This document shows, piece after piece, positions 12,416-24,083 of a stretch of 64,000 bases of DNA. The notes beneath the pieces are model-generated. The model saw nothing but the letters and a program-made list of their open reading frames with translations. It was not told the origin of the DNA and did not search any database. Position numbers and translations under genes: made by a program. Numbering within the stretch: position 1 is the stretch's first letter; the number at the start of each line of letters is the position of its first letter. Source of the DNA: Hedera helix (Eukaryota > Streptophyta > Magnoliopsida > Apiales > Araliaceae); NCBI GenBank assembly GCA_947179155.2, contig OX359283.1, positions 5,909,764-5,973,763 on the forward strand, in the 5' to 3' direction.

Positions 12416-13286
12416 GTTAGTATATGTTTAATCTTATATTTATATTTTCCACAAGCTATGACAAATAATTAATTTATGGTTGGGATTCGAAGTTGCACAA
12501 ATCTAGAATTTTAGGACGTTATTAAATAGGAAGATGGATATTATTATTTGATAAAAGTAGCAAATAGATGTATGTTCACAACCATAACAGTTTAAAAACA
12601 TTGGCATTAGTAATGCAATCCTCTAGAAGAACATAAAATTTCGTGAAGAAATCATGATCAGCAATTGGAGCTTATTTAGTACAATACCTTTTGCTATTCA
12701 CATATAAGAGCCAGAAATCCTTCTGCCATCTGGTGTTGATTAGGTAATTAATTTATGGTTGGTGTATGTACAATGAATTTATATAATTAATATTTGAAAT
12801 TGGTTTACTTTCAAGTTTAATGTACATGGTTTTAAATAAACAGGTCTGTATTATAGCTACCTGCCAAATAAAAAGAAAAAAAGAAAAAAAGGTCTATACC
12901 GACGGTATTATGGTCGCCATAGGGTTACTCACAATGTGTTATTATCTCTACGTTGATGGTAGTATGGTTGCTATAATGTTATAAACACTAGGTGTTATTA
13001 CCTCTATGCCGACGGTAGAACCCATTGTTATAGTCTTCTTTACAAACAGTGGGATCCGTCGATGTTGGTAACGAGATCGTCGCCATTTGGACTTTAAACT
13101 TTAGCGGAAAAAATTGTATGACGACAGTAGCCCCATCGTTATAGGGTATCATTAACGTCGACATAGGTCTATGGCCGCGGCACTATCGGCTACAGTAGTG
13201 GTACCGTCGGCATAGCATATGACGATGGCTTTCGGTTCTATACCGACGGGCCTATACCGTCGCCATAACCCTATTTTCTTGTAGTG

Positions 13287-13330
13287 GCATAAACATACAA
13301 TCAAAGTGCATAAAAGAGCGGAAGCATGGC
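13287..13330 (-). mobile_element. Copia LTR remnant right of CACTA insertion
   Basis: GCATAAACATACAATC and the following AGAGCGGAAGCA-type stretch align with 17930-17970 in the second copia LTR. The LTR is then cut off and replaced by Athila-like coding sequence. Confidence 0.55.
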
Positions 13331-16300
13331 AAAATTATGAAGAAGATTCTTTCTAAGAAGAGAAAATTGGGGGAGTTTGAAACAGATAGACCCAGGTAGC
13401 TTAACAATACCATGTAAGATAGGTAGTCAATTTTATGGGAGAACCCTTTATGATCTGGGGGCCAGCATCAACTTGATGCCACTTTTAGTTTACAATTAAT
13501 TAGGATTGAAGGAGGCTAAACCAACAAATGTTACTTTACAACTGGCAGACAGATCTCTGACATATCCGAAAAGCATAATAGAGGACATCTTAGTGAAGGT
13601 CGACAAATTTATTTTCCCGGCTGACTTCGTCGTGTTGGATTTCGAAGAAGACAAGGAGATCCTGATCATACTTGGAAGGCCATTCCTCGCCACGGGGAGA
13701 GAATTAATTGATGTGCGGAAAAGGGAACTGACGATGAAGGTTCAGGATCAAGAGGTCACTTTTAGTATTTTCAAAGCCATGAAATTTCCTAACGAAGCCG
13801 AGGATTGTTTTCGGGTGGATCTAATTGAGGAAGCATTGGAGGAAGTATGCATAGGAAATTGCTTTTCATACCCACTTGAAGCAGCTTTAGTCAGTTCTGA
13901 GGCTATGGATGTGCCTAGTTCTATGGAGTTTATGTAGCTGTTAAATGCGTCACCATTATTTCATAAAGTAAAAAATCAATATGAGACGTTGGATCAAGCA
14001 AAGACTGCTAAGAAGTGCACAAAGACATCTTTGGAGGAATCACCAGTTTTGGAGCTTAAACCTCTTCCTAACCATTTAAGGTATGCCTACTTAGGTGATT
14101 CAAACACATTACCTATCATCATCTCAACTTCACTTGATGGTGTGCAAGAGGACAAATTGTTAATGGTGCTAAAGGAGTGCAAATTGGCAATCAGGTGGAC
14201 TATTGCAGATATTAAGGGAATAAGTCCATTTATTTGCATGCATAAAATACTATTGGAGGATGAAACTAAGGCAATCATTGAACAACAAAGAAGGTTGAAT
14301 CCGATTATAAAGGAGGTTGTCAAGAAAGAGATCATCAAATAGTTGGATGTTGGCATAATATATCTCATTTCATACAGTTCATGGGTAAGTCCGATGCAGT
14401 GTGTGCTGAAGAAGGGAGGAATGACCATTGTGGTAAATGAAAATAATGAGCTCATTCTAACAAGGATGGTAATCGGGTGGCGAGTATGTACAGACTGCCT
14501 CAAGTTGAATAAAGTGACTCGGGACCACTTTCCATTGCCCTTCATTGACCATATGTTGGATAGGTTGGTAGGTCAACAGTTTTACTGTCTTCTTAATGGG
14601 TATTTTGGATACAACTAGATTGCCATAGTTGTAGAAGATCAGGAGAAGACCGTATTTACATCCCCCTATGGAACATTTGCATTCCGTAGAATATCTTTTG
14701 GTCTATGTAACGCTCCACCCACATTTTAGAGGTGTATGATGGCGATTTTCTCAAACATGGTTGAGCACAATCTGGAAGTGTTCATGGATGACTTCTCCGT
14801 GTTTTGTGACAGCTTTGATCATTGCCTTGAGAATTTGATACAAGTGTTGAAAAGATGTGTGGAGACCAACTTAGTGCTAAACTAGGAAAAATGCCACTTC
14901 ATGGTGTATGAAGGAATTATTTTGGGTCACATGGTATCTGAAATGGGAATAGAAGTGGACAAAACCAAAATTGAAACAATTGAGAAGTTACCTCCACCAA
15001 CATCTATGAAAGGAATTAGGAGTTTTCTTGACCATGCGGGGTTTTATCGGTGCTTCATTAAAGATTTCTCCAAAATTTCAAAACCCCTTTGCAACCTACT
15101 TGAAAAGGATGTCCCATTCAAATTTGATCATCCATGTCTCGATACCTTTGAAGTGCTAAAGAAGAAGTTGGTATCTACTCCGATGATTATTTCTCCAGAC
15201 TGGGCCTTACCATTTGATTTAATGTGTGATGCGAGTGATTATGCATTTGGCCCAGTTCTAGGCCAACTCGAGGATAAGGTGTTCCATGCCATTTACTATG
15301 CCAATAAAACCCTTTTAGATGCACAACTTAACTACATTACAACAGAAAAGGAGTTATTAACAGTGGTGTTTGCATTTGATAAGTTTCGTATGTATCTTAT
15401 CGGGACAAAGGTTATAGTTTTCACGGATCACTCGACAATAAGGTACTTGATTTCAAATAAGGACGCTAAGTCATGGTTAATTAGATGGATCCTCTTACTC
15501 CAAGAGTTTGATTTAAAAATCTGCGATAGGAAAGGAATTGAAAATCAAGTAGCAGATCACTTGTCAAGATTGGAAAATACCAAGCAGAATGAGGAGGAGG
15601 GGCTACTGATAAACGAAACTTTCGCAAATGAATTACTATTTGCGGTTACAAAAGAAGCACCGTGGTATGCAGATGTTGTCAATTATCTAGTAAGTGGTGT
15701 GCTCCCTCCAAATTTGTCAAGCCAACAAAAAAAGAAATTTTAGCATGATGTCAAAAGATACATTTGGGATGAGCCGGTACTGTTTAAGCAAGGAATAGAT
15801 CAGTTATTGAGAAGGTGCATACTAGAAGAAGAAAGTCATAGTGTACTTCATCATTGCCATGCTTCAGAGTACGAAGGGCACTACGGGGGAGAAAGGACGG
15901 CGTCCAAAGTTCTCCAATCAGGATTTTACTATCCTTCTCTATTCAAAGACGCTCAATCATTCATTTTATAGTGTGACAAATGCCAAAGGGTTGGCAATAT
16001 TTCTAGACACAATGAGATGCCCCTCAACAATAATCCTTGTTGTGGAAATCTTTAATATGTGGGGCATAGACTTCATGGGCCATTTCCTTCGTCCTTTAAT
16101 AATCTATACATCTTGGTTGCAATTGATTACGTATCCAAGTTGGTTGAAGCAATAGCCTTACCCACTAACGATGCAAGGGTGGTGCTACGATTTCTCCAAA
16201 TGACTATATTTACTCAATTTGGCATGCCTAGAGAAATCATTAGTGATGAGGGCAAGCATTTTTGTAACAGATAATTCAAGGCTCTTCTTGCTAAGTATGA

Positions 16301-17000
16301 GGTGACCCATAGGATAGCCACTACTTATCACCCCTAAACAAGTGGCCAAGCTAAGGTGTCAAATAGAGAAATTAAAAGGATCTTGGAAAAAGTGGTCAAC
16401 CTGAATAGAAAATATTGGTCGAAGAAGTTAGACGATGCATTATAGGCCTACAGAATCGCATACAAAATGCCAATCGGGATGACCCCATATCAATTAGTGT
16501 ATAGAAAGGCGTGCCACCTTCCGGTTGAACTTGAACACAGTGCGTTTTGGGCAATACAGAAACTTAACTTTGATGCCACAACAGTAGGTGAAAAGAGGTT
16601 ATTACAGTTGAATGAGCTGGATGAATTACGTCTACAAGCCTATGAAAGGTCTAAACTCTATAAAGAAAAGGTAAAGAAATGGCGTGACAAGCGGATACTT
16701 GAGAGAGCATTTGAACCAGGTCAAGCAATGTTGCTCTTCAATTCAAAATTGAAGCTTTTTCGAGGAAAACTTAAATCAAAAGGGTCGGGGCCTTTTGTCG
16801 AAATAGTAGTATTTTCACATGGGGCAATTGAGCTGGAAGAACCCAACTCGAAGCGTACGTTCAAAGTCAATGGTCAACAATTGAAGCACTATTGGGGTGG
16901 CGATATCACTTGTCAATGTACCTCGATTGAACTTACAAATCCATAAAATCAGGGAGTAGTCAGGCTGACGACTATAAACCAAGCGTTTATTGGGAGGCAA
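13331..17000 (+). pseudogene. Athila-like Ty3/gypsy pol (protease, RT, RNase H, integrase)
   Basis: A decayed polyprotein reads left to right in several frames. A retropepsin-like protease lies at 13440-13937 (LYDLGASINLMP, then LGRPFLATGR). A linker at 13989-14342 is followed by reverse transcriptase from 14343 to about 15120, with the FMDD catalytic motif at about 14784-14795. RNase H lies at about 15190-15560 (DASDYAFG, TTEKELLTVV, TDHSTIRYL). Integrase runs from about 15780 to 16946, with zinc-binding HHC...CDKC and the later SDEGKHF and NREIKRIL motifs. The tail AGCGTTTATTGGGAGGCAAC is the usual sequence after Athila integrase. Stops such as 14619, 14727, 14884, 15741, 16272, 16336 and 16443 interrupt it. 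Most look like CAG/CAA or TGG codons changed to TAG/TAA. Both ends are truncated: no gag is present, and an internal deletion lies just before the protease. Confidence 0.9.
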
Positions 17001-17460
17001 CCCAATCTTTAATTCATTTTTGTTTATTTTGATTCAATTCATCGAACAATGTAGTTTTTGATTTAGATGTTAATAATCTTCATTAGTTTACTAATCTTTA
17101 CCAATTGTCATTTCAGTGCTAAAAGTATTCAATCAAGCAAGGCTAGCATGCACAAGGAAAGGAAGAAAATGAGAAATTAGAAGTCTAAGCACACTGCAGG
17201 AGTGGCGTGAAGCGCGCTAATATTAGGTGTAAAATGGCTCTAGGTGAGCCAAGGCTTCAGAGGACACACTACTTAGGTGGCGTGGTGCATGCCATATGTT
17301 AAGTAAAGATGGTGCGGGGCGCGCCAGATGGCAAACTCAGAAAAATAAAAGGGTCCCTCGATATTTCCCTCACAGCCCTACCTAAAAATTTTAAAAAAAA
17401 TCTAGCATCCCTCCAACACTCTCTCCTATTCTAAACACATTCAACCTTCCCATAAACCCC
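17001..17460 (+). other. Athila-like 3' untranslated stretch
   Basis: No coding sequence is seen. It follows integrase and contains a GC-rich block (about 17205-17335) with GGCGTGAAGCGCGC and GGGGCGCGCC motifs. It ends without a recognisable LTR, at a junction with copia leader sequence near 17460. Confidence 0.5.
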
Positions 17461-17909
17461 GTTCCATCTTTAATTCACCACAATCTGGTAACCTCATTTT
17501 CATTCCCGATTCCAGACATAATCCTTCCATGGGCATCCGACTCTTCATCAGAGGGCTTAAAGTCAACCCAAGCACAGATTGTGTGTAAGTGTATTTCAAT
17601 TTCGTTTACGGAATAGTTTGCATCCCTATTAGTCCAACCCGAGAGGTCGACTGCTACAACGGTAAGGGACACCGCTGCAGCGGTAGGGGTCACCGCTGTG
17701 GCGGTGAAGGGGTCTGTCCAGTTTGCAATTTCTGTAGAAAAACGTAATTTTTCTATTTCCTATTCCAAAACACGATTTTTACAATTAATTTTCAAAATCT
17801 ATGATTTTATATAACAAATTATGCCAAATAAATTGTTCTAAACATATACCCATACATATACGGAATCTAAATAATTAATAATTTGCATAAGTTTGGCTCT
17901 TGATGCCAC
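17461..17909 (-). other. Second copia leader with primer binding site
   Basis: From about 17730 it aligns with 9990-10119 (shared CGATTTTTACAATT, ATGATTTTATA and GCTCTTGATGCCAC-type stretches). The primer site is at 17895-17908 on the minus strand. Its GC-rich block (17645-17715) is of the ACCGCTGCAGCGGT type, unlike the AGCGCCCC type in the first copy. Confidence 0.6.
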
Positions 17910-18251
17910 TATTGGTTTGCAAAAACATGGCATATATATAATCAAATTATATAAGCGCAACGGAAGCAAACAAAATCATATTTTTTAAAATTTCTACAAA
18001 CCAATAACCAGAATTTTTCTTATGCGACTATTATTAATTGAGGAATGATAAAATATTTATAGCTTTGTAGAGCCAAGCTTCCATAGGTACAAGTCCAACT
18101 CCCTTTAATCCTTTACGTTCTTTTTCAAATTCATCGATTAGTTTTCATGGATCAATGTCAGCTCTCCAAGTGTGAAACTTCTAGAGGTGATCCACCAAGA
18201 GATCTATGAATTAAAGAAGTGGATTTTGGTTTCTCCAAATCATGGGTGTCT

Positions 18252-18266
18252 AGCCATAATTCTCTC

Positions 18267-18322
<56 letters not shown>
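18252..18322. repeat. (CT)n microsatellite
   Basis: Almost uninterrupted CT repeat, about 35 units, with one TG interruption; a long Arg-Glu open frame on the other strand is an artefact of it. Confidence 0.95.
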
Positions 18323-18326
<4 letters not shown>

Positions 18327-18686
18327 TTTCTAACTTCATGGATATAGAGAATTATGAAGTACTCTATCAATTCTTGTGAAAAAGTCTATAACCTTAATTT
18401 ATGATAAGACTCCTCTTATTTATAGATATAATCAACCCTCCTAAACTATTTAGGATTATGGTTTTAATTTAATTCTCAATCTAGTTAGGAAATAAATTAA
18501 TTAATTATAATTTCTAAACTATTTAGGAACTTAATTATTTAATATTGAGTACTTATTAATTAATTTCTAAATTATTTAGGAACTAAATTAATTGTTGTAA
18601 TAATTATAATTCCTAAATTATTTAGGAACTTAATTATTTATAATAATATTATTATTTATTAATTAATTCCTAAACCATCTAGGAAC

Positions 18687-18688
18687 TA

Positions 18689-18728
<40 letters not shown>
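18687..18728. repeat. (TAA)n microsatellite
   Basis: About 14 uninterrupted TAA units in the copia LTR. Confidence 0.95.
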
Positions 18729-18729
<1 letters not shown>

Positions 18730-19409
18730 CTCTCATTAATTTATAATTAGTATTTATAAAATACTAAACTATAAATATTAAGTTATTTAATTTATATTAT
18801 CATCATAGTATAAATTAAATATACTTAATTTATTATTACGATTATGCCATTCACTTCTAAAATAAATATTACTCTTTTGCGGTGTAACCCTTTAGGTTCT
18901 CCATATTAAACCGGTTGTATAATAAATAAATTAGAACAATTCTAATTCATTTATTACGAATTAACTATTTAATTCATAATAAATATTTATTTCACAATAA
19001 GGATAAGTCCCCTTAGCGATTAATTGACATTCCAGATAATATAAATTTTAATATTTAATTGTAAAAGAACCTTTCAGCGAATAGTTACTGTATAATTCAA
19101 TCATTCTATCACACAATGTCCCAATCAAATATAAAATATGGAATTTCTGTCAAGTCTTATTTCATCATATGTATTTCAATTCACAAATGCACAACTTTAG
19201 TTAATGTAAATTAGAAACTCATTTCTAATTCTATTCAACCTTGGCCAGGAATTTTTGAGCTATCACTTATTAAATTGCATAGGACATTCTCTCCATTTAC
19301 TGAAAGTGGTAGATCTTTTGTTGATAATTCACCTATCTCCATCTGTACCTTATTATACCCAAGCATATCATTTGATATACTAACAAGCCTTGAGGAATAT
19401 ATCAAAGTA

Positions 19410-20641
19410 TGATGAGTAGGTTTTATACCTATGACTCGGATATGTTTAGGCTTATTATTTGGTTATCTTTAAAGTCATTTTAGTACATTTTGTTCGCATT
19501 TATATCTATTTTCTGCAGCAAGGTGAAAAAGGGGCAAAACAGTCACGTTCGGGGCTTAAATGGCAATTTTGTAATTTTTGGGAAAAGGGCCAGAGCTGGC
19601 AGCGCTGGAATAGTACTACGGTCAGAGCTGGTAGCGCTGAGTCGCAGATTTTGTCAGACAGTTTCGCGATTTACTGAAGATTCTGGTTTCCTAATCCATT
19701 TTGGATGCTTAAAACCCTACTTGGGGATGACTAATATATATATGGAGGCGTGGGCTGTTCAAGAGGGACACGAAAGACAGGAGAAAGCCTCCATATACGT
19801 GAATTGAACGAGCATCAGAAGACTAGGATTGCAGACCAAGAGAGGCTATAGAGTTTCAATCTTTTTCTCTCTTATTCTACTTATCTTGAACTTTTGATTG
19901 TTAGTTATAATTATGACGATGGTTTTCCAGTTGACTGTGATGAACTAAACGTTCAATTAGGATTTCAATGGAACCTTTTGGTTTATGATAATTAATTCTT
20001 GTTTATTTCCAGTTATTGATTCTATTTGAGTTGTTTATTATATCTTATGCTTGAATTTATTAATTGTGTGCGCAGTAATTAATCTGATATCTTAGACGTA
20101 ATTGTGAAAGGAATCTAAGATTAGATCTGGGTATAATAACATATGAACTTGTTGATTCTTTTTAAGGGAATAGCATAATAGTGCATAGGATGAAGATATC
20201 TATGTGTCATATGTAATGTGGTGGAGAGTTTGTTCGTAATGAGTCTAGTTCAAGTTTATATTGCACGAATAGTAGCAAGGTAAGTGGATTAGATCTTTTT
20301 ATTATCTATTAAACAAAGTTAATAAATAGATAGGCAATCTCCGTTAACAACTCATGAGAATTAATCAATTGGAAGTAAGCTGAAGAGATTGTTATGATCA
20401 ATTGGGGAAATTGTAATCCTAGCTTTTAAATATCGAATAATCAGTTCTTAAACACTAGCTTTTAACTTAATATTTTCATAAGTAAACTTGGTGATCGTTT
20501 AAGTTAGATTAACTTGTTAATTGCGTGATAATCAGAATAATTGTTACCCGTTCCCTGTGGGTTCGACATCCTTTTTACTTCTATATTACTTGCTTGACCG
20601 TGTATACTTGCGCGAATTGACTATATATAAATCGGACAACA
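19410..20641 (+). mobile_element. Solo Athila-like LTR with perfect target duplication
   Basis: TGATGAGTAGGTTTTATACC at the left and CA at 20640-20641 on the right, flanked by AAGTA at 19405-19409 and AAGTA at 20642-20646. The right part carries the phrase CCCTGTGGGTTCGAC and GTATACTTGCGCGAATT typical of Athila-type LTR ends. There is no internal region, so it arose by LTR-LTR recombination. It contains a GC-rich block (19588-19645) with AGAGCTGG-AGCGCTG repeated twice. A leader-like open frame (19490-19807) has no recognisable product. Confidence 0.9.
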
Positions 20642-21153
20642 AAGTATAACTTAGTACACACAAGATACTATGATGATCTCAAGTCCAAGGATCACTTGTA
20701 CAACTATCACATAAGGAACTTCTATTGACAGACAAGTAAAACTCCATTAGGTGTTCCTTGAGCGAATCACATTCAGTAAACTTATTCTCTAATAAGTACC
20801 TACATACTTATTTTAGTGTCTCTACACAAATGATTATGAGATCAATCATCCTATTTGTAAGAGCAAGCATAGTATGTACTAATTTATCCAGATCTACTAA
20901 TCCCCTTTTTAGTAATCCAATGATTAGGAACAATTTTAGTTTTGAGTTATCTTGAATTTAGATCTCATTAGCATGATCTTCATCATGGTTATAATAGCAT
21001 TGCTCAAAAACTATGGGTTTATCCATTTAATTAATTCAGCTAATTAATCATGAATAAAGAAATTACTTGATACTTTTATTAATAAACGAATAAGATTACA
21101 AAGTATATGCATGTCACATCCAATGTGATTGATTTGAGGGTATACTACTTTCA

Positions 21154-22125
21154 GAGAGAAGTCAGCTGGGATTATATGATTCGCCTACTATTTGTCATAA
21201 TGATTTGGCATTCGCTACATTATTTTAGTTTGGATTTGTAAGAAGATTTGTCTACTCAAAAATAGAGAGACATGCAAATCTAATAACAGATTTAACTCCG
21301 CTTATAACCAATTTCCTTAACTCCTATATAGAAGTTAATGGGAAGTTTATTATTTGGGTTAATTTTGTTCCTCCCGAATGGGATAGTGAAGGATTTGTAA
21401 TACATCCTCCCCTACATCTTCTACAAAAAAAATTGGCAAAGTTACATTGGAAGGAAGATATTGACACCTAGCCAAGACCTCACCAGATCAGTCAAACAGA
21501 CACAGATTCATTTTCTTATAATAGACCAAAAGTGTTTAGCATGATTATGATGGCAAAGCTTAGAGCTTCAGCGGTTCATTCTTTCAAAAAATAATTTGAG
21601 CCCTCGGAAGAATTTGGAACATTTTTTACAGCCGTAGAGACCAAGAGAACAATAATTCAGATTTACCATATGAGTGATTTTTCATAAGGAACTTTGGGAA
21701 AAAATCTCAAAAATGGACAAATCGAGATGAACACCAAAGCATATAAATATTGGATGCAAGAATATTTTGTTGACATATATTTTGTCTATTCATATAATTA
21801 TGATGAAAAAGAAGAAGATAAATGAGAAAATGAAGGCATTATTTTTTTTTTTATCTTTTCTGATGTAAGCGTTTGCATATTAGTTTTGCTTTTTGAGTGT
21901 ATTTAAGCCTTGTAATGTTTACTTGTTAGGCAGAGTCGGATAGAATCCAAGAGTCCTAGAATTTAAAAGTTCCTACGGGAGCTTCCCTCTACACTTTTCT
22001 CTCTCCTCCTTTTCTCTCTCTATGTCCCTCTCACTTGTAAATATTCTAAGAGTCTTTCATCCTTGTACACAGTTTGTAAATAAAGTTTGCTGGTATGAAT
22101 AAAAGGCTTGAGCTTCCATAACATC
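21154..22125 (+). pseudogene. Possible endogenous pararetrovirus 3' region with promoter
   Basis: Read on the plus strand, broken open frames give stretches such as VPPEWDSEGFVIHPP (about 21370-21420) and KLAKLHWKEDID, then an acidic end around 21820. A TATTTAAG box (about 21899), a C/T-rich leader and an AATAAAG signal (about 22080) follow. The order late gene, promoter, short leader, AATAAA resembles the 3' end of plant Caulimoviridae integrated in host genomes. I could not match it to a named genus, and several stops break the frame. Alternative: an unrelated low-copy host or retroelement segment. Confidence 0.35.
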
Positions 22126-22998
22126 CCCATGTAAGTTTTAAGTTTATGTTTTTATCTATTTGTTTTATGTTATTATCTATTTGTTATATTCTATTTGTAT
22201 ATTTAATTGTGTTATTCTATTTGTATTTAAAATTATATTGTTCATATTATTGTTATATTATTTGTTTAATTACCTGCATAATTAATCACTAATTATCTGT
22301 ATAATTAGTTTATATTGTGATCTTGTTTGCTTTATTGCCTTAGAGTATTCTTCGGTACTTGCAAAGAGTGTAATTTATCTTTAATGATTAACACACTCTT
22401 GAGGTAGTCAGTGATTAACTAATAATCTCTCTAGTGGTTAAAAGTCCTTAATGACCACTCAAAATGAAAACTCATAACTTAATTTCTGGTATTGAATCAT
22501 TTGTATTCTAGTTTCTTCTTATCGTTGAATATTGAATCATTTGTATTCTAGTTCTTCTGACCGATGGAATATCGATTTATTCATAATACTTCACAATTTC
22601 TGTTTAATTATTGAAGCATGTCTATTGAGATTATTCTCGATTCATATATTATTAAACTGTCTTTAAATCTTGCTAAACAATATTGTTGCTCACCCTTGCA
22701 TCAATTAAATATTTACAGCTAAGCCCAAGACTCCGGAAGGATCAAGGAAGGACAAAGGTAAAGGAAGAGCTATGAAGTAGCTAAATCTGTATTTATTATA
22801 GGTACATTATCTTGTAAACCTTTTGAATATTATGTTTGTATTATTAAAGTTAGAAAACCTGGGATTGATGTAAGAATTTTAAGTTATTTTATAAATTATG
22901 ATTTTTTGCATTTTGAATGGGTAGATAGAGATGATGTATGTATAGTATTGTGAGCACCGGACCCGGGTTTGAGGTAACCCGGATATGGGGGCGTCACA
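22126..22998 (+). mobile_element. Truncated Tekay-type LTR
   Basis: The right end is GATATGGGGGCGTCACA, preceded at about 22683 by TTGTTGCTCACCCTTGC, both shared with the other LTRs. The left (U3) part is missing and joins the preceding segment near 22125. The sequence after 22998 is an element leader, so this is a 5' LTR. Confidence 0.7.
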
Positions 22999-24083
22999 GG
23001 TTGATTTCAGAATTGATAGATTATAAACTTTAAGTGAGGGAAAACCTTAGGAATATAACCATATGAAAGATAGTGAAACTCATTTCAAGTATTAAGTGAT
23101 GGATTATGGAAATTCATCAGAGTTAAAATTTGTTAAATATGGGCTATGTAAAAATATAAAATTATGTTACGAAGAACTAATTAAGTCGTTATTGTGGCTT
23201 TGTAGAATGTCAGAAATTGGAGAATCCAATCGGGTTAGGGAGGAGGAACCCACAGACATGAGTGTTGTCTGGGGAGAGCAAAAAGCAGTTGAGCCAGTTC
23301 AAACAGTTAATATTGAAGGAAGGAGGTCAGAGTTAGAAGCAAAATTTAAGAGAGAACTAAGAAAAGAAGGCTTCTTTTAGATGTGGGCACGTATGATAGT
23401 CCAGGAACACTAAGCTTAAGAGGAAAGTACGAGCACTGGAGGGTACAGTTAGAGACCTTTAGATCAGGAACCAATTTATACATGAGTGTTGGGATGAGAC
23501 AATGAAGAAGAGGTTAAGGGATGAAGATAAATCTGAGGCACTTACGAAGGAGCTAAAGGAAAAGAAAAGATAGTTACACCTTTTACTAAAATAGTGTCAT
23601 AACTAATGTAAGCTATAAAATATATATCTATTACGGCTAGTATAGTAAGATATGTTATATAAGGAGGCGGATAAGTAATTCCAACTTTTGTATAATCCAT
23701 GGGATGCCGTCGTTTAAACCCAACTTTTGCCTAATAGGGTTATATGTTAAAAAATCCCAACTTTTAAAAATGTTATAGCGTCATGCTATCGGATGTATTG
23801 TGCTACAGCACTACTGACCTTCACATTAATATAATGGTATGATTTTGAATGATTAAATTGCCGCTTTAAACTTGATGTGTTCTTTTTATGCAATAAAAGA
23901 TCAAAAGATGAAATAAGTGTATAAGTTTTATCAAATAGAAAATGCCACCTAGAAGGAGACAACTAGTGCAACAAACACCAAAAAAGTCAGTCAACAACGA
24001 GAATAGGGATCAAAAGGACCCCATGCAATCCTTTGTGGACCTACTTGTAGGCGCAATGCAAGGCAGAGGCATCGCAGCGATAA
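22999..24083 (+). pseudogene. Tekay-type leader and start of gag
   Basis: After the LTR comes TTGATTTCAGAATTG (23001-23015), a weak relative of the initiator-Met primer site, then a leader. A 94-codon frame (23096-23380) contains a charged C-terminus and has no known family. The probable gag start at 23943 reads MPPRRRQL, the usual N-terminus of chromovirus Gag, and is cut after about 47 codons by the next LTR at 24084. Repeated CCCAACTTTT stretches at about 23680-23775 are unexplained. Confidence 0.6.

Larger units (their letters stand above)
10140..13286. mobile_element. CACTA (En/Spm-like) transposon carrying NDX exons
   Basis: Both ends show the CACTA terminal inverted repeat: CACTACAAGAAAA at 10140 and its complement TTTTCTTGTAGTG ending at 13286. 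Each end has a subterminal zone of many short repeats of the type ACCGTCGCTATA, in both orientations (about 10160-10540 and 12895-13270), the usual transposase-binding layout. Flanking trinucleotides are CCA and GCA, an imperfect 3-bp duplication. The 2.3-kb interior contains no transposase. It contains a piece of a host gene with exon-intron structure (10768-12415). The element is therefore non-autonomous, of the gene-capturing Pack-CACTA kind. Confidence 0.85.
17910..21153 (-). mobile_element. Ty1/copia LTR (about 2.0 kb) split by a solo Athila LTR
   Basis: The left edge TATTGG lies next to the primer site (the expected TG has become TA) and the right edge is ACTACTTTCA. A TATA element on the minus strand lies at 18415-18425. 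The LTR holds a (CT)n tract and AT-rich repeats built around CCTAAATTATTTAGGAAC. At 19409/20642 it is interrupted by a 1,232-bp solo LTR; without it the LTR is about 2.0 kb. No copia coding sequence is attached on its left, where Athila sequence takes over. Confidence 0.65.

Noticed and set aside
18158..18370. Open frame with long Arg-Glu repeat on the minus strand
   Set aside because: It is only the translation of a (CT)n microsatellite; similar artefacts occur at 50218-50452 and 57468-57677.
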